From: Saposhnikovia divaricata | Taxonomy: Eukaryota; Streptophyta; Magnoliopsida; Apiales; Apiaceae | Reading direction: 5' to 3' | Assembly: GCA_036435485.1 (NCBI GenBank) | Contig: CM071600.1 | Location: 118,660,046-118,724,045, forward strand | DNA length: 64,000 nucleotides | Shown here: positions 1 to 12,819 of the stretch, one piece after another | How the letters are laid out: the number at the start of each line of letters is the position of its first letter | Numbering within the stretch: the stretch's first letter is position 1 | The notes under the pieces: generated by a model | What the model saw: the letters and a program-made list of their open reading frames with translations, nothing else | Database searches by the model: none | Told to the model about the DNA's origin: nothing | Made by a program: the position numbers and the translations under genes

Positions 1-133
1 CTAAGAGTTTTAAGCTCATTCAAGGTGTGGGGAATATCTAACTGACTAGTTTTTCTCACACAATTCTTGCAGCTTTAAGTATAATCACTCATCATTGCTG
101 GAAGTCCTGTATAGTTAATTTACAAGCTCAGCC

Positions 134-175
134 ATGCAAGAGGTAGTTGATCGGTTGACATATTGGGTGTCGTGA
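134..175 (+). promoter_or_regulatory. upstream ORF 1 (13 codons plus stop)
   Basis: An ATG at 134 opens a 13-residue frame (MQEVVDRLTYWVS) that closes with TGA at 173-175. It lies entirely upstream of the apyrase start at 226. If this segment is in the mature leader, scanning ribosomes meet this ATG first, which usually lowers translation of the main frame. Whether the peptide is conserved is unknown. Confidence 0.4.
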
Positions 176-183
176 ATCCTAGG

Positions 184-213
184 ATGAACTGCTGCCTCGC
201 TTGGTGGTTGTAA
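184..213 (+). promoter_or_regulatory. upstream ORF 2 (9 codons plus stop)
   Basis: A second upstream ATG at 184 opens a 9-residue frame (MNCCLAWWL) ending in TAA at 211-213, twelve bases before the main ATG. The short distance would limit reinitiation at the main start. A GTAAGT at 209-214 could instead be a cryptic 5' splice site, so its presence in the mature mRNA is not certain. Confidence 0.35.
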
Positions 214-225
214 GTTTTTATAAAC

Positions 226-3200
226 ATGACATTCAGTAGATTTGCAGATGGTGTTTCTGCTGCTGTAAATAGATTGTCAGCCACAAAATCTGCTACTGCT
301 TCATTTTTGTCACATGGATTGCCTCCGCTGGCTGGTTCTCAACGTGGTTCTGGTTTCTCTAGATATGGAAAAAAGAAGTTCTTGAGACTGTCCTCATCCC
401 TGCAAGATTTCTCTGAATATTGCCAACTTGATCCAGAAGATGGGAATCTTAATTCTGAAACTGATAGAAGTTTTATTAACATTGAGCCTCTTTCTTCTTC
501 ACAGAGAGAAAATGGCGGGGCAAGTTTTTCCAAGGAGAAGCCACCGCCAGGTGCCCCTCCTACCCGAAAGAAGTGGGTTCGAGTGATTTTGGTCCTTCTA
601 TGCATAGTATTCTTTGCACTACTTTTGTTTATGGTTCAAATTTTTTATTTTAAATGGTCTAAAGCATCACCAAAGTACTTTGTCATACTCGATTGTGGTA
701 GCACCGGGACACGGGCTTTTTTATATACGGCATCTGCTAATCACAAAGAAACTGGTGGCCTCCCAATTTGGTTGAGTTCCCTTCCAGAAGCCCTTCCAAG
801 TAAACCTAATTCTCAGAGTGGGCGGGCTTACAATCGAATGGAGACTGAACCTGGGTTTGATAAACTGGTGCATAATGTATCAGGCTTGAGGGGAGCAATA
901 AATCCACTACTTAAATGGGCAGAGAAACAAATCCCTAAGCATGCACATAAGACTACTTCTCTATTCCTTTATGCCACAGCAGGCGTGCGCAGGCTGCCAA
1001 GTGCCGACTCAGAGTGGCTTCTTAATAATGCTTGGTCCATTATGAAGAATTCATCTTTCTTGTGCCACAGAGAGTGGGTGAAAATTATCAGCGGTATGGA
1101 GGAAGCATATTATGGATGGATAGCACTAAATTTTCATGAAGGGGTGTTAGGGGCTATACCTAAAAAGGAAACATTTGGCGCACTTGACTTGGGTGGTTCC
1201 TCGTTGCAGGTTACATTTGAGAGCAAGGAACAGTTCCATAACGAGACTAGTTTACAGCTTAGCATCGGTCCTGTCAATCATTATCTAAATGCCTATTCAT
1301 TATCAGGCTATGGCCTGAATGATGCCTTTGAAAAATCTGTGGTCCATCTACTTAAGAGGATTCCAAAAGTTAGTATTGCTGATCTTGCTAGTGGGAATAT
1401 TGTTATCGAACATCCATGCTTGCATTCTGGGTACAAAGAAAAGTACAGTTGCTCTCAGTGCACCTCTGCTTTCCAGAATGTTGGTAGTCCCACAAATGAA
1501 GAGAAAAAAATTGGTAAAAGAGGAAATCCTTTAGTATCTGTTCAACTTGTCGGTGCTCCAAAATGGGAAGAGTGCAGTCAACTTGGAAAAATTGCTGTGA
1601 ATCTGTCTGAATGGTCTGATCAGAGTCCAGGAATTGATTGTGAGATGCAACCTTGTGCTCTACCAGATAATCTGCCTCGTCCTCATGGCCAATTTTATGG
1701 AATCTCTGGTTTTTATGTTGTGTATCGGTTTTTTAATTTGACTTCTGATGCTGCACTTGATGACTTGTTAGAGAAAGGCCGGGACTTTTGTGAAAAACCT
1801 TGGGATATTGCAAAGAACAGTGTTGCACCTCAGCCCTTTATAGAACAGTATTGCTTCAGGGCTCCTTACATTGTTTTTCTTTTGAGAGAAGGTTTACACA
1901 TAACAGATAGCAATGTAATCATTGGTTCTGGAAGTATCACCTGGACACTTGGGGTTGCTCTTATGGAAGCTGGAAAGGCATTTACGACCAAATTAGACTT
2001 TCAGAGTTATGAAGTTTTGCGGAGGAAGATCAATCCAACAATCTTTTTTGCAATTCTGTTTGCTTCTATTTTTTTCGTAGTTTGTGCCTGGTTATGTGTG
2101 AGCAATTGGACTGTAAGATTTTTCCGCAGATCATATCTCCCGATATTTAGGCATAATAGTGGCTCAAGCACTTCTATACTCAATATTCCGGCTACTTTAC
2201 GGTTCCAACGATGGAGTGCTATGAATTCAGGTAATCCTCTGCAATATTTTTAACCTCTCCGAAATTATAAAATTTTAAAATGTAAAGTCTTGTTTAAGCA
2301 ATTTTAGGAAAAGATCGTTCTTCTGGTAGTTGGTAGATGGCAGAGTTATAGATAATATAGGGTCTGTTTTTATAACCATTGCAGGGGTTTTGCTAAGAAC
2401 AGATAATCTGAACACATTCACACCATTCAGTATGTGCATAACATTACATTTTATTGTGAGACAAACTTTTTGCAAGTAGCAATGAGAATACATAATGTAA
2501 ACAAGTGAAAAAAGAAAAGAAAAGGTCCATAAAGAGAGGTCTGTCACGTGATAGGCTAAAAATCCTTATCTACTAAGAGGCAACCATGCTAAAAAGGCAG
2601 TGGGAATTGGGAAGGCCAGAAAGCTAACTTTTTACTTGTGATCTAGATCATGTTTTCTCAAGTGCAAGTTTCATCTTTGTGATGCTTTTTATAGATGGTC
2701 TTTATGAATCATCTGTCTCTTCATGTTAAAGAAATTAGTCTATAAGAAAAATCTAGTTTTACCTAGATAACTTGATAGAGGTGGAATTGCGTTTCTCAAT
2801 ACTCAGAGCATGTGTCAATACTTTTAACATCAGATTATCGTACCTTGTTAAGAAATACTTACCATTCATGTTTTACATGTTTCGGTTTCTATATGATTAA
2901 ATCTACGATAAGAAACCATGCTCAATCATGTACCCTTTACTTTCGGTTATATTCTTTATTTATGTGAAATATATATTGTTTGATACTACAATTTCATAAT
3001 TTGACCATATCGGGCTTTGTTAAATTTAGGGGATGGAAGAGTTAAGATGCCTTTAAGTCCGGTTGCAAGCGGCCAAAATAGGCCATTTGGATCCCCACAT
3101 GACTTTGGTGGTGGTATCGAGCTCACTGGATCTTCCTTGTACTCGTCCTCAAGCAGTGTTGCACATAGTTACTCTTCAGGTAGCTTGGGGCAGATGCAAT

Positions 3201-3328
3201 TTGACAGTGGTAGCATGGGTTCCTTTTGGTCACCTCACAGAAGTCAGATGCGTCTCCAGAGTAGGAGGTCACAATCACGGGAAGACCTTAGTTCCTCACT
3301 GTCTGAGGCTCATTTAGGAAAGGCGTAA
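226..3328 (+). CDS. APY7: probable apyrase 7 (GDA1/CD39 nucleoside phosphatase)
   Basis: Two exons, 226-2230 and 3030-3328, encode about 767 residues. The junction is GT/AG in phase 1, and the downstream exon supplies the Ser/Arg-rich tail typical of plant APY7 proteins (SFWSPHRSQMRLQSRRSQSR). Apyrases remove terminal phosphates from NTPs and NDPs. All five apyrase conserved regions are visible: VILDCGSTGTRAF (~153), LFLYATAGVRR (~246), SGMEEAYYGW (~289), FGALDLGGSSLQVTF (~317) and IIGSGSITWTLG (~566). One membrane span lies near residues 119-141 and a second near 604-628, so the catalytic domain sits between two anchors, probably in the lumen of an endomembrane compartment. The long cytosolic N-terminal part (~115 residues, with SASLQDF-like LSSSLQDFSEY) separates the APY7 class from the short APY1/2 class. 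The gene converges with the phosphatase gene downstream. Family assignment is firm; substrate is not shown by the sequence. Confidence 0.93.
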
Positions 3329-4077
3329 GCAACATCTCTAATTGCATCCAATATATTTTAGGTTGAGCCTGATCATAATCCAACCCAGAACTACAGACCT
3401 TGTACATAGAAATTAAAGTGCATTTTCATCCTTGACACAAAATTTTACTCCTCCGATTAATTTGTGACTATCCTTGGTCTAGAGGGTAGGCCAAAGATGA
3501 GAGGTTATTTAAAAGTTGAGACAGCAAACTGTGAAAATGACATAGGAGAAAATATGTTATGCAGGGACACCAAGGAAGGCGGCTTACTTCAGTTTGGTAT
3601 CTGATTTCAACATGGCTATTGAACCCCAGAATGTTGCTACATGGAGAGCTTAGTTTTTAGCATTTTTTTTTTTTACCTCCATTGTACTTTTTGGTGGATA
3701 ATTCTAGATTTTGCAGCCTTGTGAGAGGATACCAATGTGCAGATGACGATTCTAGTTCTAATGAGTGAAGATCAGCTGATTAGCTGTTGTCACAACCCCA
3801 TACAAATTCTGACCGCCGTTTTTGGCAGAGATGTACATTGTTTAAACCTGACTGCAATGAGGTCAAAGATACGCTCTCTGCTGAAAACCCCGAGTTGATG
3901 ACATTGCCCTAGAAATTTTGATGTAATAACCTTATAGTATTTTACTTTTTACAATGATAGGTGACATTAAAAATCTCTCTTTACAAAAAAGTTCATATAA
4001 TGTACGATTGAAAAAAGGGGACTACAACAAACATATTATTACCTTTGAAATCCACTTTCTGAGAGACACTTGCAATA
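3329..4077 (+). other. 3' UTR and downstream flank of the apyrase gene
   Basis: This is non-coding sequence after the TAA at 3326-3328. It contains an A/T-rich stretch with a T tract at 3663-3674 and several AATAA-like hexamers, among them near 3920, any of which could serve as a polyadenylation signal. No ORF with protein-like composition is present. It ends at a MITE. Confidence 0.5.
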
Positions 4078-4334
4078 CTCCCTCCGTCCCGAAATGTATT
4101 TCCTGTTTTGACTTTTTCACTATTCACGCCACGCGATTGACTAATAATTTACACATAATCTATAAGAACAAATATAGTCATGAGTGATCTTGTTGGATTC
4201 GTATTTATGAGTACTTTAATATAGTGAAGTTTTTATATTTAGTACTAATACGAAATTCAAGATATTAACGATCAAAAGTGTGCGTTGGCAAACGTGTTTT
4301 TGAAAACAGGAAATATATTATGAGACAGAGGGAG
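4078..4334. mobile_element. Stowaway-type MITE (Tc1/mariner-related)
   Basis: A 257 bp element starts with CTCCCTCCGTCCC and ends with the imperfect complement GACAGAGGGAG. TA dinucleotides flank both sides (4076-4077 and 4335-4336). The CTCCCTCCGT terminus and TA target duplication are the hallmarks of Stowaway MITEs. It has no coding capacity and lies in the space between the two convergent genes. Confidence 0.85.
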
Positions 4335-4952
4335 TACTAAACAGCAGTTGTCTGTCGCACATCATTTATCCACTTTCTGCTCCCTTTCAACCAAACAGAT
4401 TCATGTTAATTGTTCAATCTGAGTCGGGGGGTTGCTCCTATTTAACTTCAGACATTTCCACCCTTAGTCTATGTGCTAGGCTTGATCAAAATCTTGTTAT
4501 AACAAACATATATGTCGTAAAGGATTCTCTTTACAGCCATCATTTGTAGTCATACAGTTCCCGTGGTTAGCGGGTTGCAGAATTAAATATTTTATGTCTC
4601 AATTCCGATTTAATGGCGAGTACTTGTGTGAGCTGCGCAAATTTCCCTGACAGAATTTGTTACTATTTCACAAGCTACTGCAGTTAATTCTATGAGGTCT
4701 ACCCAGTGCTAAATGTGGAGGCACATAATAAATCAGCCCACTAGAATCTTGCATCGCGTGCAGCCTCTCACAATAGTCAGACATACACATACTCGTACAT
4801 GCCTAAGTATCGAATCATTCGATCTAACATGAACTTAACATTAATGTAACTGTTGCATAAATACGCACGGCGGCACGGCTACGCTGATTAATATTTTTAA
4901 ATCATTCAATTGTGAAATTTTGATACAACAGTTGTAAGATCTTTGTTTATAA
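4335..4952. other. intergenic space between convergent genes
   Basis: AT-rich sequence between the MITE and the stop codon of the phosphatase gene on the other strand. It probably includes the 3' UTR of that gene (left of 4953). I see no ORF, RNA gene or repeat in it. Confidence 0.5.
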
Positions 4953-7900
4953 CTATAGGTCAAAATCGTAGGACTTTGCGTTAACATTATCATTAGCAAA
5001 GAGCCAACTAAACATCCTTGTTGTTAAGGTTGACTTGTGCTTTGATGGTTTGAGTTCTGCATTGCAAACCCTATTATAGTTATGCTTTAGATGAGGAGCA
5101 GCTATTCTTTCCTGAAAAAAAGAATAAAATTTTCAGTTAGCATTATCACTAGAAACTGGCCTACATGTAAAAATAAAACATATAAATACCTTAAAGACTT
5201 CATATGGACAGATATTAGAATTATTGCAACCCTGTTCACACAAGAAATGAAAGGGGTAAGTACCAAAAGTAACAATCAAACATAGGTTACGAAATGTCAT
5301 GATAGTGGAGCTACGCGAAAAAAACGAATTGTGCAAAGGGAAAAAAAATCCTAACTTTCGACAGAAAGTGAATATGCACCAGCAAATTCTGCTAAACTAA
5401 CAAACAGATTCTTAGCAAAGGAAAAAAAAAAAAAACTTTTACAAGCATGTATATTTCGAGACTCGAATCAAATATAAACTTAAACCCCTCGGATGGAACC
5501 ACAAACCAGAGACTAAAAACTCTTATCCCTGTAGAGCAATCAGACAAAGAAAGGCTACAGGCAAAGGACTGTATATAATTAACAGAATCTTACGGGAACA
5601 GGAACTGGATGCTCGTTGTGCATCACTTGCACCAAATATTTGCTGGAGTTATTAACAGGACAGCTGTACAAAATTAGCATGTTATTCCCACCAAATGGTG
5701 TCACAATACTGCCTTTCCACTTTCTTGCTTGAGGAGGTTTTGGAGGTAGTTGCAAGGGTTGTTCTCTTTGTATCGATTCAAACTCTGAAACGTTCAAGGA
5801 ATAAATCTATTAATAGCAGAAAATACTGCAAGTGTTTAGGAGATAAATCTGTGAGTAACAAAAGCTACAACAAAGATTGACAATAATTGAAGGCACATAC
5901 TGAAAGTAAAAGCACTGACCAGATCCTTCTAGAAAAAGTCCAATCAAACATGAGAATGGAAGTAGAGTCTCTGCATGAGCAAACCGAAGCCTTGCTTTTT
6001 CGTAACTTCCAGGAGCATGTTGTTCTATACAAGGAAAGGCAATTATTACAACTAATAATGAGTTTCTTGTGCACAGGAGCCCAGGTTTATAATATAAGTT
6101 TAAAACCACAAAAAGGAGCAGATCTACAACTCTGACAAAAAAAAAAGAGCAGATCTAGAACAGATTGAAATGCTACAATCACTTCCAATATAAGCACGCT
6201 GCAATGAGCAAGAAAAAATGACTTTTTCGAAAGGATAAGAAGGATGTCTCAAATCAGTTTTCTTTGAATATCATTAATTTCTTTTCCCACTTACCCCACA
6301 TAATTTATAATTCCCTATTTTATAACTTATCCATCTTTACTCTGTTTCTCTTCCTAGTAGCTTATTTGTTTTATTTATATTTATGCAACTAGGAGTTTTT
6401 CGAATGGTACAGTACAATGCTTAAATTAATCAAAAAAATATTGGCACCAATCCTAGGCCAAAAAGAATGAACTGGAGTCGAAGTATAAACAATTACCATT
6501 TTTGGCCTTTATAGCCTGCTCCATGGACTCGATGATATCTTCAAGTAAAGGCACTCCCATTCGGTAATTCAATGCATTACCATAACCCTTCAACATAAAC
6601 AACTCCAGATCGTCTGTCCACTCCAACAAAGCAACCTATTAAATACATATAATCAAATTGAGCATGCCAAAAAAAAAAAAGATGGCCCCAAATGGCACAT
6701 AATTAAAGTAAATGGCTCCAAATGCACAACTCAAAATAAACGCGGCACAACAAAACTACAACATGAACTTGCATATCTGTGATCCAGCTGAAGACAACCC
6801 CCATGCTTTGTCAGTGGGACCCAACTCTATTACATCAATGGATATAAAAAGCATCATGCAGAGGCGTTTTCCCTTTTTTGTTATTTTAAGCATCTCCACG
6901 AGGCTCTTTATACAAGCTCCTTGACTCAAACTATAAAGAGCATTGGTTAAAATAAAGCTCCAAAAGACTCTTAGTGACTCTTTAAAAACTTAAGAGCCTA
7001 TTCTCTCTTCTCATTTTTAAGAGCACTTAGTAGCTCTTAACTAGTATTTTATTATTAAAATAAGAATATGACATTCCCTCCAATTCTTACATAACTTTTT
7101 GCCATAGTGGAGTGGTATCTGAAATAAATATGAATAGAGAGCTAATATAAAGAACATTGTTGGAGTTTGACACATTAACCAATATAATAATTTGCTAAGA
7201 GCCATTTTTTAATATTATTTTTAAGAGTGAAGGTAGGAGTCTCTTGGAGATGCTCTTAGAAATCAATCTGAGATATTTAAACATGAGTAACAGTTCTTCC
7301 ATTTTTTTGCGTTCTTAAAAAATGTGGGATAAAAGTTGTGTTTTTCTGTTTTATAAAGGGCCATTTTTATGAGTTGTGGTGTTTTGGGCATTTTAGCTCC
7401 AAATTGTGCCTAAAGGGACCAACACCCCAAAAGAGAAGAGACTACACATGTTTCATAAAAGTACTACCATGGTCTTTGCCACCGTATCATTGGAAAAACA
7501 GCACGGTCAAATATATTATGGAAGTTTTAATAAAAATCTACTACAAGAGCCACAATGTATTGAACCTATAATGTAATACCTCAGAAGGGCTGAACATAGC
7601 ACAAGCTTGATCAGATATGTTCAACAGAGATGCTTCCTTCATGAATAGAACCAATAATATATCAGGACAAATACAGTTTTAGTTGCCTACCAAGTGATAA
7701 AATGTGTCCATGAAGTAAATAAATGGATAGTACTAACCTGTTTGCACAGAAACCAGAGCAAAGATGTATCCTCTCTTGTAAATTTTAGCCCGGTACGCTT
7801 AACTAATGTGTCAGTGATTTCATCAAGAATAGGCCATTTAAGTTTATCAACAGCTGGTTCCTGACTTTTCCTAAAAGCCTGCAGTCGTTGTAAAAACGTT

Positions 7901-10900
7901 CTCAAACTATCACGACTACACATTATTAAACCAGCATCACACAAACAAACACACACACAAGGATTTTCTTGAGTCCACACTCGACATTTTGTAAAATTTC
8001 CAATATTTAATAAATTAATTACGTTAGAAATTCCACAAAGATCCAAATCTTGGGTGTGCAATTTCAGTGTAACAAAGAAACAGATTAAGCCTGGAAGCTG
8101 AATGATGCTTAATCAGTTGCAAGCTTACGTAATTAAAAGTGATGCTCTGGCATGGCATCCGCTTCCATAATCTTCTTTTTTTCCAAAAAAGGGTTACATG
8201 ATTTTCTTATATACTAAGATGAGTATAGACCATAGACCTTAAGGATATAGAGTCTAACGTAGACACTATTCAAATGAGACATGAGCTAGAAAAAAGAAAA
8301 AGCAAACAGGCTACCGCAAATACCAAATATATTCTGCAAAAATTACCTTTTTAGGAGTCTAATGAGTTTACAACACCACACATACCTATTAATTAGAAAA
8401 TTGGGCTGATATCTGGAATTTAAGTTAGGAAGCATAGACCAGAAACTCAGCTAGTCACTTAAGAGTCAACAAGCATTACCTTTAATTATGGTCAGTAAAG
8501 TTAACAAGCACCCAACATACTCTATCGGTGCAATTTAAGGACAAACTATAATTGCACAATCTGCATATCTGTGTATGAATGAAAATCAAGATATCACAGT
8601 ACAATACTTATATATACCTTGTAGTTCTGACAACAATCATGAAATCTCAACTTTGTATCACTTGCACGACTTTCACTGCTAACTGCAAAAGCTCGATGAT
8701 GTCCTGGTCCAAGGTCTCCACTACCCCCAAAAAGCCCCAAGCCAAATGCCACAGCACTTGCTGACGCTCGAGGAATCTATCACATAGTTAATTATAAAAA
8801 TACCAAGGTTTAGTAACAATAAAAAATAAATAAAAAAGTTTGATGAAACAAATCGATTCCAGCAAGTTCTTCAAATGCAAAACATACTACTGTAAAGCAC
8901 TATGGAATTTGTAAGCTATAATTTATCATTCGGAGTGATACAAAATATAACAATCTTTCACAATTTGATAAACAGATACATATTCAATTACCCAACCTGA
9001 GTTGCCTTTATTGTATATGCATCTGGATGGTATTCTCCATTAAAAAGTACTGGAAATCGTTCTCTTGTTCTGATCCCAAGATCATACAATTCTTTTTCTC
9101 CTTCACTAATTAATTCTCCACCTTTGAGCTTCCCCTTCCAAGGAGATTTCCACCCCCATATCCAGGAAGGGATTTTCTGCAAAGACAAATTGTTTTCTTT
9201 TGCAGCTTGTACAAGAGTTTTCATGTTAACAGATAATGCTTCCAATGCTTTCATCTTTTTCTTGGTAGGAGCACGAGTTCCATGCCTTGCCTGTGAACCA
9301 GAATGCATGCTTAAAAGACCAATTTTTATAAGACCATTTACTCTGCACATGTACTAGCATAGCAAAATAAAAAACGAAAACTAAAAAACAAAGAATAAAT
9401 TAAACTGACATAGTAGAGTATGTGTAGAATTAAACATATTAACAAGCGGAACCGGGAACCTTCTCCGATAAAGTGTGTTTGGTATGGGATTTGACATGGT
9501 AAAGAACACCAGATTACTCAAGTTTCAAAGTTATAATACATGACATATACAATAGACAATCTAGAAATGTGGAAGTAGAGCCAAAACGAAGGATTCAGGT
9601 AAATTTCATAAAAGTACAAAGATTAAAAAACAACTGCATCTCCACTATTTCCATTCTTTAAGGACTCAGAGAGGACTTTGTGAAACCTTGGCTATTTTTA
9701 TTCTTTCAACAAGAAATGTTTTCATCATTCATTAACGCCAATGAACCAACACTTTCCTATTATGCAGAAGACTGTAAATCTTTGAATTGATTATGTTGCT
9801 TTGCCCCTTGAGCTGCTGTTATATCATGCTGTACTTAATCGTGTGAGATAGACGTGGCATTAATGCCCACATTTCACTCTACTCAAGAACCAAACATACA
9901 ACTACTGATGAGACAATGACAAGGAAACCGTGCTTTTCAGGAGTAAATTGTTAAGTGGTGGCTGGACTTTACCTACTGTAGCAATTTAGTGGCTAAATAT
10001 AAAAAATTGTCCATCAATAAGGTGGTTATTCCACCAAAATTGGTAGCAGCGTATAGCTACACTGGATAAAATCCATCCACCCTCATCTTTTGGCTTAAAG
10101 ATGGGGATCGGAAATTTTATTATACGATAGAAAAAGAGAACAAGAAATTTCTAGCAAAACCTCTATGATTGCTCGGTTTTCTGCTTACTTCTTCTAACCC
10201 ATATTGATTCCTTTATAAGAAGATCCTATGCAGATTTTTTCTTATATTGTTATTTTAATTTGACCCAGCAAACTGAATGATTGATAGAACCCACAGTTCT
10301 TTTTCTCTTCTATAACTGAATTTGCATATATCACTGTTTGTAAAAGAAGTACTTATACATTTTTTTTTTTTCCTTTCATAGTTCTGTTCTGGACAAAAGA
10401 TAATTATAAACTTCCAAATAAGACAGCCCACCAAGAAACAACAATATGTGCCAAGTACTTTGTCTTAAGCTAGACGTATCCAAAAGAAAATCAAACCAAG
10501 TAGAAAGGACTAGCACACCAAAGGGAACAATCATGCGATAAATAAACTTCTTCTTATATTAATATAATAACCTGCTTCTACACACTTAAAAATAATTAGA
10601 ATTATATGAATGCAGTTGTACTTTTTCTCCAATTGATTCCATAGCACCTAAATTAGTAAAATATCTGCAACCAAAACTAAAATTAGGATTGAAAATGAAC
10701 AGTACCAGGAGATTCAAATGGATTGGAGTACATTGTTGTGGGATTTCAGAAGGTACAAATGACTGATCCACAATGTCTCTCACAACATCATATCTGCAGA
10801 AGAAACAGAATGCGGATGAAACATGTTACTCCAGCTCAGTTGAGACTTGAGTGCTCTTGTTAAATTAAACTTCCTCTCATAGTTCATAAAAGCCCACACA

Positions 10901-11549
10901 CAAATCTAACCATTATTAAACCACTTGTTTATAATTTCCCTTGGTTGAAAACTGTCTTATGGTAGAGTATAAGTTTACCATACATCTTTACTCATTCACA
11001 GGTTAGTAGGTCATATAAAACGGAAAAAGTTATGCAATTCATATCAAAATCTGTTGATTATGCAAACCAGTTCTCGAGCCGTCGAAATAAACACTCCTGT
11101 CACCTAAAATCGGAATAAAACAAATATTGGGATACAGTTAAGTTATCCTAATTTAAGGTTCTTTCACTTATATACATAGGCTCATATCAAATTCCGCTTC
11201 AAACCATTTTAGCCTACAAATTTTATAAAACAGCTTTAATTATCCATCATAATACTACAAATCACAAGTCTCGGTAATACGAATCAGTAAACAATGATCA
11301 CCTATAAATATATCATGGCCAAATTAGATGGAAAAAACAGAAGCTCAAGTATAAGTAAAAGGTGCAGAAAAACCTAAATTGCAAAACCCTAGAGAGAGAG
11401 AGAGAGAGAGGAGACCTAGTTACAGTAGAGAGATGATGGCGAACGTCGAAACTTTCTTTTTTAATAGCCTGTGAAGAATGTAGTAGGCCGCATAACATTA
11501 CAAGTAGCACAAAACCAGCTGTAATAGGTTTCATATTGGGTACAATCAT
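4953..11549 (-). CDS. MINPP1: multiple inositol polyphosphate phosphatase-like histidine acid phosphatase
   Basis: Eleven exons on the minus strand: 11549-11416, 10793-10706, 9290-8997, 8776-8618, 7878-7738, 7636-7580, 6635-6497, 6024-5920, 5784-5594, 5231-5190 and 5111-4953. All introns are GT/AG, phases agree, and the product is about 502 residues. The catalytic RHGTRAP motif (residues ~76-82) and the proton-donor HAE (~354-356) define a branch-2 histidine phosphatase. The pattern of blocks (PSWIWGWKSPWKGK, IPRASASAVAFG, LLEWTDDLELF, PFGGNNMLILYSCP) matches plant MINPP-like proteins, which remove phosphate from inositol phosphates including phytate. The N terminus has a hydrophobic signal peptide (GFVLLVMLCGLLHSSQA), so the protein should enter the secretory pathway. 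A second in-frame ATG at 11534 fits the signal peptide equally well, giving 497 residues. The C-terminal exons are small and easily missed by automatic gene finders. Intron 6 carries a MITE. Confidence 0.9.
6889..7254. mobile_element. MITE inside intron 6 of the phosphatase gene
   Basis: About 366 bp bounded by inverted ends AGCATCTCCACGAGGCTC and GAGTCTCTTGGAGATGCT. The interior is AT-rich and contains further inverted AAGAGC/GCTCTT segments, which would fold into a long hairpin. The GCATCTCC terminus is common in non-autonomous DNA transposons of eudicots. The superfamily cannot be set, because the flanking duplication is not clear. It lies wholly inside the intron, so it should be removed by splicing. 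Confidence 0.65.
11391..11411. repeat. (AG)n microsatellite at the start of intron 1
   Basis: About ten AG dinucleotides lie just 3' of the exon 1 donor of the phosphatase gene (minus strand CT repeat). It is likely to vary in length between individuals. Confidence 0.85.
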
Positions 11550-12819
11550 CCAAAATGGTTGTGAGAAAAACTTGTAGATACACAAGGTCTGTATGTATAC
11601 TGTCAGTGCGTAAAGCAAAGTACTGTGTTTACGAGGAGCACCTTTCTTTTGAATGGGATGGGAATGGGATGATGTTGTTTGTTTAATGGGAGATTGACAC
11701 GTTCCTTTTTTCTGCCATCAACGGTTCAGATTAAACCACGTTCTATTTCTCTGCTTTTAGATGAATTTTAAATTTTAATTAAATCATTCTTTCTGAACTA
11801 GAATATATATCATTTTTTTTTGAATAATTAGTTTTATATATGCTTCAAGAGGTCTAACAAATCTCGAAATGAGTGAGAATCGAATGAATCTTGGACGACA
11901 ACAGATAAACCCCTATCTCATAATTCAACTCAGGCCTGTAAAAAAATTTGAAGAACTAAAACCAATTTCACAAACAAATGACACAATGACCATAAGCTAA
12001 TCTATCTATCTATTTATACTGCACTATTATAATTTATAAGCGAAATAGAATATACTTGATTGTCGGTTTGCTGGAATTTTATTGGTACACTCAATAGTAA
12101 CCGTTGGATTTTTGGACAGATTAATGATAACCATTAGATATAATGCTAAAAGAATATTTCTTTTGTAATATATAAAATATTTTTATAGGTTCAAGGTTCG
12201 AATCCCGTGAACAACATATTATTATTAAACATTCATATCCTATTATAAACTACTCCTAAAAATTCAAGTTTCGATTTCTCTCAACAAAATATTTTAGTTA
12301 AAAATTAATATTATCTAATTTCATCATATTATTATAAAACATTTATATTATACTATAAACTACTCTAAAAATTTGAAGGTTACCGTCAACAACATATTAA
12401 ATTTAAAAAATTATTTATCTATTTTCAATATAAAAGCAAAAAAAATATCATTTAGAATATTATCAAATACATATTATTATATTTTATTATTTTCAATAAT
12501 TTATTTTTCTTACTAATTAAAAAACAAATATTAAATTTATGAATAATAAAATAAAAATATTAAATATTAAAATAAAAATATTTCAAATCTTGCATGTATG
12601 GTTATAACATAGTATTGATTACAACGAGTTTAAACTTTAAAGCACTCAAAGAAACAGGGAGGAAAGAACAGTACAGACTACAGAACCGAACAACAAGAAG
12701 TTTAAGTATACATCAACGACATCGTCTCGAACCAAACAAACAAATTCCTAGAGAGAAACTTAAGTAATGAACGACATCCATGAGCTGCGCAAGATAACTA
12801 TTATGAGTCCAGTTTTACG
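11550..12819. other. promoter region of the phosphatase gene and AT-rich repeat tract
   Basis: About 1.27 kb separates the phosphatase start from the ferritin stop. The first few hundred bases on the right of 11550 should hold the phosphatase promoter, but no clear TATA box stands out. From about 12180 to 12420 there are three diverged copies of a ~95 bp AT-rich motif containing ACTAC(T)CTAAAAATT and TTATAAAACATTTATAT-like strings, and the rest to 12590 is simple AT-rich DNA. No gene is seen. Confidence 0.5.

Larger units (their letters stand above)
1..225 (+). other. 5' leader of the apyrase gene
   Basis: This is the sequence upstream of the apyrase start codon. A pyrimidine-rich stretch ending in TTGCAG near position 72 looks like a 3' splice site, so the part after it is probably a leader exon. 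It contains two short upstream reading frames, listed separately. No promoter is visible, and the gene probably starts outside the window. The splice site and leader assignment are inferred from sequence only. Confidence 0.45.

Noticed and set aside
339..605. Antisense frame in the apyrase first exon
   Set aside because: It is a shadow of the real coding frame on the opposite strand.
12187..12215. GGTTCGAATCCC, a match to the tRNA B box
   Set aside because: No A box, acceptor stem or cloverleaf can be drawn around it, and it lies in a diverged AT-rich repeat. It is at most a SINE-like trace.
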